Translations under genes and position numbers: made by a program | Assembly (NCBI RefSeq): GCF_945859705.1 | Contig: NC_079136.1 | Span: 128,871,027 to 128,935,026, forward strand | Direction: 5' to 3' | From: Episyrphus balteatus | Taxonomy: Eukaryota; Arthropoda; Insecta; Diptera; Syrphidae | DNA length: 64,000 nt | Part shown: positions 37,396 through 50,559 of the stretch, in pieces | Layout: every line of letters begins with the position of its first letter | Numbering within the stretch: the stretch's first letter is position 1 | Notes under the pieces: model-generated | Seen by the model: only the letters and a program-made list of their open reading frames with translations | What the model was told of the DNA's origin: nothing | Database searches by the model: none

Positions 37396-37590
37396 AATTA
37401 CAACACCTGTTAAAAAAACCACAACACCTATTGCGTAAACTACAACACTTGTTGCAAAAACTACAAAACCTCTTGAAAAAACTACAACACTTTTGTAAAA
37501 ACTACAAAATCTGTTGTAAATCCTACAACACCTGTTGCAAAAGTCACAACACCTGTTGTAAAAAGTACAACACCTGTCAAACCCTTCTAC
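37396..37590 (+). repeat. 21-bp minisatellite, about nine imperfect units
   Basis: Units like ACTACAACACCTGTTGCAAAA repeat with a 20-22 bp step. Because 21 is divisible by three, an open frame with a periodic Lys/Leu/Cys pattern results, but it has no other sign of being a gene. Confidence 0.85.
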
Positions 37591-40059
37591 AAATATCTTA
37601 CATGCCTTTGCATTATTTGTTATCGACTTTAAATTTGTTTTGAGGATTTAACCTAAATCAAAAGCATCAGTCTTTCTACGAAACATATACCCTCATTTTA
37701 AGTTAATTTTGAAAAATACCCAAATTCTTTCCAAATTGATTATATTTCTTCAAAAATCAAGAATATATATAATTTCTTTGAAATATATTCTTCTGAAAGA
37801 AGACCACAACAAATATTATTTCAAATTGCTCTATACCTACCCACATTCCCCAAAACTTACCAATTAATTCTGGCAAAATTATTCAACACCTCTAAGAATA
37901 CCCCAATAACAATACTACAAGCCAAATTTGAAAACACCTCTAGATTAGTTCATGTTAAGGACAATCTTACAATTATTACTCTCACAAAATTTTCCCTTCA
38001 ATGAATTATTGGCCCAAATATTTAGAATAAGATGTACCTACTACAAAAAGATTCCCAAATTTAACCCCCAACTATTCCTTCCCAGAATATTACAAATAAC
38101 ACAGTTTCAGTAATTTTTGAACCAATTTGAAGTAGACCCTAAAATTTCCCCCAGAAGTACCCAGTTACATATGTCACTATATAGTGCAACTTAAAAATCA
38201 CCTTGAATACCCGTTTAATAATTTTTTTTACCCGATTCCTCCAATAACATACCCTAAGTGAGGAATATAGATTCAAACATTTACACAAATATCACATAAC
38301 TACCTCCAAATAACCATCATCACACGTGAAAAATGATGACCAATACATATGTGCAATTATACTCGTACCGCAAGTTCCTTCTTGATTACTTTGACATTCA
38401 TTACCCAAAGTGTTTTATGTTAATGTGAAAAAAAAATATATAAAAAAAATTGTCAATATATTTTTATTTTTACTTTTATTTTTATTTGTTGTGGCAAGAG
38501 GTTTATTAGCATATTTTGCTAACACGCAATCTTTTGGTTATATTTTGTTTCTCTCAAAAAAAAAAAAAAAATAAGCGTTTCTCCACAAAATTACACCCTG
38601 CCTGATATATTTAAAGCATTATTTTTTTTCGATAATCATACAGATACACGTGAAAAATAAAGATGTTTCGTTTTTATATGAGTTTTTTTTTTTTTGTATC
38701 TTTTTCTAGCAATGAAAATTATACGGAAAAACAAAAAATGTATTAGAAAAATCGACTAACACGCACACGTACCTAACTTAGAGCTATTCTACTATATCTG
38801 AAGGATTCTCTACTTATGATGTCTATTCCTACTCGTAGAGGAAAAAAAAAACTAAACACATTTCAAGAAATTGCATGAAGTTCAAACGTTTATCAAGTTC
38901 AAGCAGAACTTGTGAGTGAGAAAATCCAAAGAACTGGCTGGTAAATAGGTATACCAAGAGCTTCATTGGGCTTGAGAAAGAACAATTGACTATCAACCAA
39001 CATGGCATAGATCGTGAATACCTTCAATATTGCTTTCGGGAATAAACATCTCCTCTTCCACACCATTTACCCGGAATAGGTAAGTATCTTTGTAACCTCC
39101 TCCTTATCCTCCTCCACTCTCTCCATTCTAAACCTCAATCACTGGAACTTGTCTATGCTCTATGCTAGGTCTGGCCTTTTATGTTGTATGGGGTCATGCA
39201 CGATTTTTCCCTTCTTTTTGCACACACACACACAAATCAGAGAATCGGTCAGTGGTTTCAAAGATACTTTTGTAAGACTCTGATTGCACTTTGGGAGCTG
39301 AAACTACTCCTAAAACGCTGCTGAACCTTGGATAATTTCCTTTAGGTACTCGAGTAAGAATGATCATTAAACCAAAAAAACAAAAAATATTATTGTCATG
39401 CTCTACTTCTATGGTCGTCATTTCTTACAATTCTTATTTGGGAAGAAAAGGTAGGTCCCCGTAGTACAAATATGAGTATCTAAATAGTTTATCTGAGAGT
39501 TATGTGTGTGCCTTTTCAGATTTAAATCAGCAAAATCACAGTCTTCTATTTTTAATAGGCTTATATGCAAGTAGGAACATAAGAATGTTTTTCTTTGTTC
39601 TTTGACAACTTTTGGTTTTATTTAAATTTTTCTTTTCTTTTCTGTATTGTGTTTTTTGAGTAATTAAAATGACTTGAGATATCTTTTTATGTGACCATGG
39701 AGTGACTTTGTATTTTATCAATATTTATGTAGGGCATTAGTCTGGGGGAAGAGTAAACAATAGAAGTTATAGAATTTTGATTTAGTAGATGTCATAGAAC
39801 AGACTATGGCAAATGTGTGAAATTTTTTTATTAAAAAGTGAAAACATGACTTAACTTTCTAGTATTTTTATTTGTTTGTAAATACATACTTTCCCTTTTA
39901 AAAAAAATGGGGAGCTACTATTGATTTATGTGGATACAGAGAAGTTTGTTCTGTTTTTTTAGAAAATTGTCAATTTCAAATATTTCTTCAACATTCAGAC
40001 TCTTATACTTAATTATGCAAAATCTTGGCATTCTTAATTTATCGACTTTGGCTTCATAT

Positions 40060-41170
40060 TAAAGGTCTATTTAAACCCTATTAACTGGTGGAAACTACAA
40101 GTTTCTATGAGGTCTGGTTGCCGAAATTTTGCGATCCAAACATAGTTTTTTTTTTCTTTTTTTTACCGACTTCCAAAAAGGAGGAAGTTCGTATTTTTTT
40201 GTTTTATGTTTGTTACCTCATATCTTTGGACTGAGTGAACCAATTTTGATAATTCTTTTTGTATTGGAAAGCTGGTGCCTGCAGTGTCGTCTCATTTGTT
40301 TAGTTCTGGCAATAGAAACTACGAGAAAAACCATAAAACCCAGTTCTATCAAATTGATTCGGAAGATAATTTTTAATGAAAAATATGAGTTCACAGTGGA
40401 CAGGCATATGTATTTAAGTACAAAAATTAAAAGTTTATTGATTTCAGATTTTCGAAAAAAGTCAACCCCTTTTCGAAAAAAAATTTGATTTAAAAAAATT
40501 TCATCTAAGTCCATCGAGTTAGTCATAAAATGAAGTCATTTTAATCTCTATTAATAACAGAATAGAGGTCTGCTAGCTGAATTATTTGCAATCGAAATAC
40601 ATATATTTATTTCCATTCGGAAGCAGATATTTTCAGATCACAGTCTCGAAACAAGATTTGATTTACAGGTATGAGCTCACAATAAAAAGACCTATCCATT
40701 TATGTAAAAAAATTTAAAATCTATTTTTTTAAGATTTTCGAGAAAAAATCAAGGTCCCTTGCAGAAAAAAATTGAATTTGAAAAAATTTCACCCAAATTA
40801 ATCAAGAGAGACATCAAATGAAAGGCCTTTTTAGGCTCTATTAAAAACTGAAAACCAAAAATTCCTTAGAGGTCTTGTTGTCGAGTTATTTGAAACCAAA
40901 CATATTTTTTTTTCTAATATTCAGAAGCAAATTCGACTGCAAATTTCGAAATATGTTTTTTTTTGAAAATTTTCAATGTAAAATAATATACTTATTTAAA
41001 AATCTATTGTGTTTCTTAACTTTTTCGGTATTAGTAACTTGGTAACCCATCAAGTGGGGCACCATAAGAAAGGTCTATTTCAGCTCTATCAACAGAAAAA
41101 AACCACAAGTTTCTCTGATATCTGGTTGCTGAAATAATGCAGTCCAAACATATTTTTTTTTTTTTTCTAT
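40060..41170 (-). repeat. Dispersed repeat cluster related to the 4-5.3 kb array, reverse orientation
   Basis: Around 40590-40760 the sequence is the reverse complement of the 4-5.3 kb unit (CAGGTATGAGCTCACAATAAA ... AAGATTTTCGAGAAAAAATC). Flanking blocks repeat 'AGGTCTGGTTGCCGAAAT' and 'CAAATGAAAGGCC'. The stretch at 40165-40290 (ACCGACTTCCAAAAAGGAGG) resembles, from memory, a repeat seen in many insect genomes. Confidence 0.65.
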
Positions 41171-43199
41171 TTTTATTCTATCGACTATGAGAGTTTGGAA
41201 TAAGATACCAATTTCTTATCGAAACCTTTTTTTAAAAATGAATATTTCATAAATTCAAATAAATCTCAAAGTTCTCTTCCATTAAATTCCCCCAAATTAC
41301 ACCGAAATATTTCCATATGAGTAAATTATACTTTAAACCATCTCAAAGTCACATTCCCAGTGCCCTGTAATAAAAAAGAAACATAACAAAAGGTTACAAT
41401 TTAAGTAATCTTCATCTGTTTTTTTTTTTTTTTTTTTTATATTTCCAAATAAAAAACCCATTTCACCAGAGGTTAAAAGAGAAGATCTTCTTGTTAGCCT
41501 CTTTGCTCTCTCTCAGATAATCGTCAAGGTGTAAGCAGTTTTATCTGTCAAAAATGTTAAATTCTTCTCATTTTGTATTCTCCAAAGAAATCCAAAAAAC
41601 CCACAGAAGAAGAAGAAAACTAAAACCTACCTTTAGGGAAATAATAAAGAAATAAGCAAGAAATAAATATGAGAGTGAAAAAATACAAAACCAACGAAGA
41701 GGAAGGAATAACAAAACGCATCTTTTTACCTTCTTTTCCACACACACAAAAACTGACCAACAAAAAAAAAAGTATAAAGAACGATAGATTCAATATGAAA
41801 ATCAAAAAAGAAGAACTCATGGAAAAAGGTAATCTTTAACAGACGGGTTTGAAGAAAACAAATAAAATAAAAGAAGAAAACCTTTAAACGAGGAAAAATA
41901 AAACCCTAACAAACGTGTTGAATAATTCATGTTGTGTGGGGACAAAAAAAAGGGAACAAATAGGAAGACTCGAACGAACTCGAATGAAACGCATTGCATT
42001 CAAGAGAGAAAAACGATAAAGTCTCCAAAGAAAATGGGAAGACCAAAAGAATATAGAAACAAACAACAAAAAAAAGTTGACGTCTTCTCATCTCTCGTAT
42101 AGCAGCACACAGGTAATCACTGCCCTTTCGTCTTTGACAGATTCTCTTTTACAGGTGATTCACCTGCTGCTTTGCTTCGATGGTTGTTGGTATTTCTTGG
42201 TCGTCGTTCGTCATGTTGTCTTTCCCGTCACCGTCACATAGTCTTCACAGAGTCTTCCTCGTCATCGTTTGTCGTCGTGCTAATGAAACGTGAGGCACGC
42301 GAAGTACTTACCGTCACCGTCACCATACCAACATAGTAGACCTATCTCCTGAGATACAGTATCTTCCTCAGCGAGACAGGTAAGAAGAGGTGCATTAACC
42401 TTTTTTATGTATTTTGGTATATTTTTTTTTGGAATTATTTCGTCTTCACCTTCTTCTTTTATGTTTGTCTTCATTCACCCAAAAAAAAAAAAAAAAAAAA
42501 CGATAAAAAAAACCATAACCAAATAACGGTGGCGACGAAGACGACCAAATCCGGCCAGGAAACGTACATAATTTGTTTTTCGTCGAATTGTATCTTTTTT
42601 TTTCTTGCCTATTTCTTGAGAGAAAGAGTCTAATTGACTACTCAACGACTCTATGTCACTGTGCCTCATCATAAATGTTCCATAATAATAGGTTTGAGGT
42701 CTCAAGTGTTAATAATTATATGACATGCCATAAAGTTTTGTAACGGTTGTTTGGTGCGGTTTGTATATAATATTAGATGTATCCATGAGATACAAAAAAA
42801 AGAGTATGTAGATATGTACTTTTTTTTGTGACATGTGCGAGCACTTATTTGTGCTCATTGGATAAAATCATGAAAAGATACTCTCCTCAAGGTTGCAACA
42901 ACACAATATGTGGATTTAGATAATGTGGTCTGGTTATGATGGAGCTATTTTTTTATGTGTGTAACTTTGGCTATCACTATAACAACAACAACTGTCAAAA
43001 TGGTTAGGTGATTAGAACGGATTTCCTTCCTGGGTAATGGTTACGGTTTCTATGGGTCATTATTTAGATATTATGTCACATTAATTTAATAAGACGGCTT
43101 AAGAAATTCATCTTTGGTAGATGATTTGAGGAAATTATTTATTTCGTGACAGTAATATTTGTTAGATTGGAAAAAGATGGTTTTCAAACTTGACATTTT

Positions 43200-44290
43200 G
43201 AGTGAAATTTTTACTTCACAAGGTCCTTAATATTAGACACCAGAAAACATGATATAAATATAAAAATTAAGTAATGGCTCATTTGGGGCAAGATATTTAA
43301 AAAAAAAAATAGTATTAAGACCTTATGATATAATCAAAATAAAATAATATTAAGACCTTATGAATTTAAAATCTGGAAAACCATAATTAAGGTGTTTTTC
43401 GGTCCCCATTCGGTCTTTTGATGATTTCAACACCTATCCACGGAAAAATAATTTTAAGACCTTATGACCTTATTTAAAGCTGAAAAACCATTAATAAGGC
43501 CCCACGTTTCTATGAGCACGCATTTTCCGGTCCCTATAAAGTCTATTTAAGATTTCGACACCTTCGGAATAAAATGTTAAGACCTCAAATTTAAAAAAAA
43601 AAAATTTGTCTCAGATTTTTGTTCACATTTCTGTGATAAAGTTTTTTTCAATTCCATTTTTTTTACATTTGATTTTATATTTTAGAAAAACAAAAAGAAT
43701 ACCAAAATCCAACAAACTTATATTTTCATACAATTATTTTACAATAATTTTGAGACTCATAAACATTATCTACTTAATAGAAAATGTTTTAATTTACCGT
43801 GATATTTAACATTTTGAGATCTTATTTTGATCTCAGTTTAAAGTAATTATAAAATCACATTTTAAGACCTCATTTTCCTATAAATACACATTTTTCGGTA
43901 ACAATAATGATAAAACATTTTGAGACCTCTGTTTCAAAAAAATATATTTTTGTGTACATATTTTGATATTTTGTAAGTAACTTCTAAATAAAAAAAAAAA
44001 CATTGATAAGGTCCCAAAAAGTACTGCACAGTATTTTCATAGAGCGGAATAACTTTGCTTTCGGTGAAATTTTATATTTTGAGACCTTATTAAGGAGGAC
44101 TTAAAAATCTGATTTAAGGGGACCAGTGAAATCAGAGACCCCCGGTTATTTGTTTAAGACCCAAGGAAAACACAAATATAAAAATAAAGTTGAAAATTGT
44201 TTCATAATTTAACTATCTTCTTTTGAAACATTGAAATTTTTTAAGAATAAATTAAATAAATAGAAAAAATTTAAAGACCTCATTTTCAAA
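43200..44290. repeat. AT-rich tract with recurrent TAAGACCTTA motif
   Basis: 'AAGACCTTATGA', 'TTTTGAGACCT' and 'AAGACCTCAT' recur through about 1 kb of otherwise AT-rich sequence. No coding frame. Confidence 0.4.
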
Positions 44291-44348
44291 AATTGTATTT
44301 ATGTTAATTATTTTTTTTCAAATGGAATTTGTGGAATAAGGCTCCACG

Positions 44349-44808
44349 CAGGGGCGTACACACCATTGGGGCAAGTGGGGCGGTGCCCTGGGGCCCCCAA
44401 CACGCCAGGGCCCCGTAAGGAGACAATGCAAAGAAGGCAACGGGTTATAAAAGTATCGAAGCAAAAAGATAAAATATTTGACATGAATCACTTCGGATAC
44501 AAGAGAGACAAATTATATTTTTCAGTGAATTGGTAGCCAGCCACATAATATTTCATTGAAAAAAAATATTATCTCAGGGGTCCCAAAAAAATAAATTGCC
44601 TTTTTGAAAGAAAAATTACATACATATATTATCTTGGGGTCCCAAAAATATAACTTGCATGATCTTAGCGACCAACAAATGATATGTACATCAGGGGCCC
44701 CAAAAAAAATAAGATGGTACTATTTTAATTGTTCTTATTTTCTATATCAAAGGGGCCCCAAAAATTTAGTCTTGCCCCGGGGCCCCGACAACTCAACGTA
44801 CGCTCCTG
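44349..44808. mobile_element. hAT-type MITE, 460 bp, GGGGCCCC-rich
   Basis: Termini are CAGGGGCGTACAC and, inverted, CAGGAGCGTACGT. Both sides carry the exact 8-mer GCTCCACG (44341-44348 and 44809-44816), a perfect hAT-length target duplication. Inside are several GGGGTCCCAAAAA/GGGGCCCCAAAAA words. It is the second element in this window with exact 8-bp duplications and GC-box ends (compare 6879-8249). Confidence 0.9.
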
Positions 44809-44819
44809 GCTCCACGTAA

Positions 44820-46250
44820 AGGTTATAAAAAATTGTTGACAAAGCTTATGAATTCTTACTATCACTCATACCTTCCGACATCGGGAAAACCACTCGCACA
44901 CTGCTCAACAATTGATTAAAAGTAGAACTCGATATTAAATTCCATTTTCAAATTAGAGAATGCCTTGTTGAATTTTTGTCCTAATGCATTTTAAATTTTT
45001 CATTTTTCCCAACAAAAAAAATACTAAAATGCAAATGAAAACCAAGTCAGGAGTAAACCTTTTTTGTGACCCTCTCTTACCATCGAGATTTATATGTATG
45101 TATTCTCTAGACGTAAAGTTTTTTAAAAGTGGTTTCGAGGCTCTGAATTTTACATTCGTATACCTTTAGTCTACAGACGAAAAAGAAGAAAACAAAAAAA
45201 AATTGAAAAATTTTCTGTCTGCATCGAAAATTGCCTCCTCCATGGTCTCTCAGCGAATTCATATCAAAATCAGAGACGTTTGGAATGGGATATTCTGCAG
45301 TAGGATTTTTCGTGTATTCCCGCACTCTGGCAAGGAGGAGACCCGGGATATAGAGAATACAGTCCGGATGTTGCTCTCCTGTTCAAGTTTCTTTTCTGTG
45401 CAAGGATCAAGGTACCTTTACGAAAAGTATAGTGGCGCGTCGCGCGGAGAGAAAGACTATTGTTGTCGCTGTGCTGCCTCAATATTGCGGTCCTGGCAGA
45501 TTTGCAATTCAGCAAAATTCAACCTCAGTTTTGGGCGGAATGTTTTATTTTATTTTTTTTTTCTTTTTTTTTTTTTATTTTCGTTGTGTGTTCTGGTGCT
45601 CTGAGTGCTCTCTGCACTACCTGATAGATTCTCACGATGTGGAATTGGTGATGTTGATGCGACAAGTTCACTGCCTGCCTGCAATGCATTTTTGTAATCT
45701 ACCGGGAGCAAAAAAAAAAAAAATTAAAAAACAAAAAAAAAATGTCAGCCGAGGGTAAGACCCGGACTAGTCTGGGTTGTATCCTCATCCTGATTCAGGA
45801 TTCTAGGCAAGAATAAAGGCATTCATTGGTTTCCGCGAGAAAGGATAAAATGCTGAAAAAAAAAAGAAATACATTGTATATTCCTCTAGTCAAGTCCTGG
45901 TGACATGGCAAACAGAAAAACAGTTGAAGTTGAGAAAACAAAAATAAAAAAAATGTTTGTAGTCATCGTCGACGTCTCTTCGAGTCGCGTCATGTTGACA
46001 TGGAGATTGCTGAAATTGCCTTGAGCAGGACATTTGAAAGGTATTGACATGGAAAAATATTTTTTTTCAAGACATCCGTTGTTGTGGAAAAGAGTGAATC
46101 GAGGAAGATGATTTTTTTTTCTTTTTTGTATTTTTATAAGAAATTACAAAATCTTTTCGAAAGTTATTCACACCGATTATGTCGCGAATGGAAACAACTT
46201 TACATTATTTAGAGGGTTTTTTGTGGGTATGCTAGTTTTTGAAAAGTTAA
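44820..46250. other. Gene-free stretch with GC-richer patch
   Basis: 45.2-45.8 kb is richer in GC and holds overlapping open frames on both strands (up to 133 codons), none recognisable and none with convincing splice or promoter context. It may be regulatory or an undetected exon. Confidence 0.25.
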
Positions 46251-47400
46251 AGACAGAGAAGGACCCACAAAATATTTAAATTTTTTTATGTATTTAAAAG
46301 ACATTTAATATTTTTGTTAAAATAACAGGATCTTCGTTTTGAAATACTTTTTGAGACCTCAAAAAATATAGAAAAAATTAGAAATTTGAAAAAAAAAAAC
46401 GAGGTCTCGGTCCGATTAAAAAAAGAAGACCCCAAATAAAAAGAAATACGGTCCCAAGACGAATTTCCTAACTAAAATTATCACAGAAATATTTAAAAAT
46501 TATAATGAGAAAAATAGAGACCCAATAATTGTGTATTACCCTATTGCTTTAAATTTGGATATAATTTTCTTAATTAATTTCACGAACTCCAAAAACCACA
46601 GACAACCTTGCCAAGATATTTAAATCCATTAGATTTTGTTTTGCAAATACGAGGTAATCAAATCTTTCAAGAAGACTGAGAATCCATTAAAAAATAGTTA
46701 AGGTCCGAAATTTAAAATTGCACTGTAATTTATTTAAATGTTTGTAGGTATATTAAAAACCATTCGATTTGGTTTTGCGGAAACGAGGTCTTGAAATCTT
46801 TAAAGAAAACTGAGTATCCATTGAAAAATATTGTTAAGGTCCGAAATATAAAATTGAACAGTAATAGATTTGTATTTTCGGGACCTCTTTATGTTTTTTT
46901 TTTTTTCTGAAACAACGTATGTTTATATGCGTTGGATCCTTGTTAATTAACCACAGAATGCAAAATAAAAATTAAGGTATCAAAATGTATTCTCATCATA
47001 AAGATGAAATCTTCACACTTCATTTAACTAAAAAAAAAAACTAAAGTAAGGTCCTAAAATACAAACAACGAGTACACTGTACATCAAAACAATCTTTGAG
47101 GAAGCTAATATTTATTTGTAAATGTTTGGGACCCCATTCCAGCATATTTTTTTTTTATTGATTTTAGAATCATTCCCAGTTTTAAAATAATATGTGGTCT
47201 TAAAACATTTTTTTGTGAACATCCAATATAAAAAGAAGATTGATTAAGAAAAAAAAAATTCTTTTGGAAAAAGAGGTCTTAACATATTTTTTTTGTAAAA
47301 ATGTCGCAAAATTAAGGTCTCATGGTTCAAGTAAAACAAAATCGTCAATATTTCTATATATTTTTTAAGACCCTTAGAACCGTTTTCAAGACAATATATG
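46250..47400. repeat. AT-rich tract with TTAAGGTCCGAAAT motif
   Basis: Two clear direct copies carry 'AGAAAACTGAG(T/A)ATCCATT' plus 'TTAAGGTCCGAAAT' (about 46670-46715 and 46800-46850), with many weaker GGTCCTAAA/GAGACCT words around them. Confidence 0.45.
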
Positions 47401-47873
47401 TCATTTTGAATCGGGTGTTAGTTTTGTGTACTATCAAAGCTTCACCGAACAATTCGCAAGAACGTCAAGTTTAAAGTAAATTCACTTAGGCTGTATTAGT
47501 TCCCCACTTCGATTTTCCTCATTGAACACAAAGTTTTCACCATTCCCCACAAGTACAACAAATAAATTCACTGCATCAAATAAAAACAAACAAAAAGAAA
47601 AAATCACCGCAAAACAGCATGACTATAGAAGCTAACATTCCCATTAGAACTAAGATTATCCTGGGTGTAAGCTTTCACAATCTACGTCTATGACGGTGAA
47701 GAACTACAAGAGTCTATTTCTATGCGGAGATTTAGTGATTAAATAGTGTACATGCTTCATTTAACCACAAGAAAAGCATCCAGAACTTCAAAACTAACGC
47801 TTATGGACACTGCGGTATCCTCTCTACTACCTACACTTATCCTACCATCCGCATAACAGCAAATTACATAACT

Positions 47874-47911
47874 TGTCGGTCGGTCGGTCGTTGAGAGAGA
47901 GAGAGAGAGAA
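47874..47911. repeat. Compound (GTCG)n / (GA)n microsatellite
   Basis: About four GTCG units followed by nine GA units. Confidence 0.9.
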
Positions 47912-48356
47912 AATACCTTTTGTGCCAGCGTTTAGATACATAGAAAGCCAATTTGCTTAACAAAGCGTCATTCCTATCCAGGAATCTAAAATCACACCCT
48001 TCGTATCCCTCAACTTGCCACGAAACGACGCGACGACTACCGACGACGAACCGTCAAAATAAATAATTTCCTGAAATTCTCTCAGCAGCACAATCCTCTC
48101 GTTTACCATCTCTCTCGAACAAAAAAAAAAAAACACCATTATGCTCCACGAGGAAGAACTTGGGCGAATTAATTTAAGAGACAAGAATAAGAAGATTCCA
48201 GGTCCAAGAATTTCATCCATCCCAACCACTAGAATCGTGTCGGTCGGTTGGCGATGGTGGAGGGAATGCTTCCCTAGAAAAACACACCGCACACAAGAAT
48301 TTCGGTACTCCTTTCTGAGCTATGTCCCGTCATAAGGGTGCTTAAGAAACCTTCTT

Positions 48357-48378
48357 GTCGTCGTCGTCGTCGTCGTCA
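48357..48378. repeat. (CGT)n microsatellite
   Basis: Seven CGT units. Confidence 0.9.
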
Positions 48379-49164
48379 TACCCAGGAAGATGAAATCACC
48401 TAGATAAGTTAACTAACAACGCAAGTTCTTCCAGATAAAGGCAAAATAATATTCAAACTGGATCTTCGGGGAAGTGCGGATGAGGAAAAACCAAGGGAAA
48501 CGCAAACAAAGACGAAGGCCAAACCCAAAATGAATCCCAAAACTAGTCAAAGTTATCACATCACACTCTGACTCCTATAAGCCTCCTGGCATAAACCCAC
48601 TACCTACATCTTTGGCGTTGGTCGAAAAAACTGATTTCCATGGTTTCTGCAATATGAGATGGAGGAGATGCTTTGTGGTTATTCTATTCTATCCTTAGGC
48701 TACAAATGGCACTGTTGGTAGCTGTTAGCCTAGGGCAAACAGGAATGCAGCTTGATTGGATTTTTGCGTCCGTGTTTTTCTTCGTCTTCTTCTGGGAGAG
48801 CTTGGTAAGAGGTGCTATGTGACCACGAGAAGAGGTTGGAAATTGATGAGTAATTTCCCTATGCCTTTCAGGTAAAAAGTGCTGACGAAGGTGTTTAACT
48901 ATATTGCATACCTACAAAAAAATGTATCAGGCGTTAACTTCAAGGCTTTCGAATAAAACACTTGAACAAATACCAATTCAACTGGAAACAATAGCCTAAT
49001 GACATTGTAAAATTATCTCAAGATAGCCACACTGACCATATCGAGCGGAAAAAAATTAAGACACATGTGCCTATTGTTTGACAAAGCAAACATCGCCTTC
49101 AACAACAAGCTTAGTCAGAACCTAGAACACAAAACCTGCAAGCTTATGCAACCCTCTATTTACG

Positions 49165-49235
49165 CAGATAGCGAATGTTTACACAGTTGTCAACCCCAGA
49201 GTCAATAGCAACCCATCTCGATAGCCCTATATAAG
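49165..49235 (+). promoter_or_regulatory. Promoter of secreted-cluster gene 1: shared box plus TATA
   Basis: The box CAGATAGCGAATG + TTTACACAGTTGTC (49165-49191) is followed after 36 bp by TATATAAG (49228-49235). An initiator-like TCAGTT lies at 49258, the usual distance from a TATA box. The 14-mer TTTACACAGTTGTC is identical in front of gene 2 at nearly the same spacing. Confidence 0.75.
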
Positions 49236-49325
49236 CTCAAGTCAGCTCCATAATCATTCAGTTCGATATCTCATCTTACTTTTCTTCTCTAGAAAGCTCT
49301 TTCAACTCTTTCCAAAACTACAACC

Positions 49326-50408
49326 ATGAAACTGGCATCAATTGTTGTCCTCTGCTTGGCTGCAAGCCTTCACCAAGCCCAAGCTAAGCCTTTCAGCTTC
49401 GGTGTTATCAGCGATTCTATCAAACAAGCTGGTTCTATTGCTGGAGGAATTGTTGACGGTGCATCAAATGCTGCATCAGGTATTGCTGGAACAGCTGGAG
49501 ATATTGCTGCTGGAATTGCTAAGGGTGCTGCTGGTGCAGCTCAAGGAGCTATTGGAACCGCATCTGGAGTCGCCCAAGGAATTATTGGAACCGGAACTGA
49601 AATTGCTGCAGGAGTTGCCGATAAAGCTGGTTCAATAGTTGATAGTGTTTCCAAGCAAATTAAGACCGTCCAAAACAAGGCTCTCAAGGGAGCTCTACAA
49701 AAGGCTCAATCTTTATTGCAAAATGTTCAAGACAATACTAGAGGAGCATTGCAAGCTGCTCAGGTTGCTTCCCAAAAGGCTTCCGAAGGACTTATTGAAG
49801 TTGAAAGCCAAAAGAATGAATTGATCCAAGCATGGGCTGACAAGGCTCAAGAGAAAATTGCCAATGCTAGTCCTGAAACTCAAGAAAATGGACAACAATT
49901 TATCAATGGTTTTGTTGACAAAACTGCCACCGAAATCTCAAAGGCATCTGATGCAGCTTTGGAACAATTAGCTAAGGTACAACAGTCTGCCAATGCTACA
50001 GCTGAGAAATATCACCCACATATGGACAAGTTGATTGAACAAGTTGGAAAATGCTCAGAAATTAAGGCTTCACAAGTCCGTGAATTGGCCAAGTGTGCTG
50101 GTGAAATTACAAAGGATTTGGTACCATTAGCATCGGCACCAGGTGATTTGGCCAATGTTAAGGGTCAAATTGTTAAAGCTGGAGGTGTTAATATCCTTAA
50201 GGATGTTCGAGTTCAAGCTGTTCTTAGTCAGTTCCGTGCTCAAAGTAAACAAGCTGATGCCATTATCGATCAAATGGTAGCACAAGATCAACAAAATGCT
50301 GAAAAACAACCTCAGGAAGATGAACAACCTCAGGAAGATGAACAACCTCAAGAAGACGAACAACAAGGAGAAGAAGAAGAGGCACCAGCAGCAGAAGAAG
50401 AAGAATGA
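49326..50408 (+). CDS. Secreted Gly/Ala-rich protein with acidic repeat tail (cluster gene 1)
   Basis: A single exon of 360 aa. The ATG at 49326 starts a clear signal peptide (MKLASIVVLCLAAS..., cleavage expected after QAQA, residue 20). Residues ~25-110 are a Gly/Ala zipper-like segment with repeated GxxxG and GI/GA steps. Residues ~110-235 are rich in Gln, Lys and Glu and probably helical or coiled coil. A module with sequon NAT, YH, and two Cys (GKCSEIKASQ...AKCAGE) then precedes SAPGDLANVKG. The tail (~325-360) is acidic, with a hexapeptide QPQEDE repeated three times and then Glu/Ala. It is colinear with gene 4 except in the tail. Function not recognised. A secreted structural, glue-like or membrane-active protein is possible. 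Canonical polyadenylation signals follow at 50497 and 50519. The two Cys probably form a disulfide. Confidence 0.85.
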   Translation: MKLASIVVLCLAASLHQAQAKPFSFGVISDSIKQAGSIAGGIVDGASNAASGIAGTAGDIAAGIAKGAAGAAQGAIGTASGVAQGIIGTGTEIAAGVADKAGSIVDSVSKQIKTVQNKALKGALQKAQSLLQNVQDNTRGALQAAQVASQKASEGLIEVESQKNELIQAWADKAQEKIANASPETQENGQQFINGFVDKTATEISKASDAALEQLAKVQQSANATAEKYHPHMDKLIEQVGKCSEIKASQVRELAKCAGEITKDLVPLASAPGDLANVKGQIVKAGGVNILKDVRVQAVLSQFRAQSKQADAIIDQMVAQDQQNAEKQPQEDEQPQEDEQPQEDEQQGEEEEAPAAEEEE

Positions 50409-50496
50409 AAAGGCATTATGAGTCTTTGTTTTCAAAATTTAATTAAAAATTAAAAATTTATTTTTGTTTGTCATTAGTTTTTTTTTTTAAAAACTT

Positions 50497-50524
50497 AATA
50501 AAATTGTGTAATTATTTGAATAAA
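50497..50524 (+). terminator. Polyadenylation signals of gene 1
   Basis: AATAAA at 50497-50502 and again at 50519-50524, about 90-115 bases past the stop. Confidence 0.7.
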
Positions 50525-50559
50525 AACATTATTGGGTTGTGAAACTTATTTTTTCGTTT

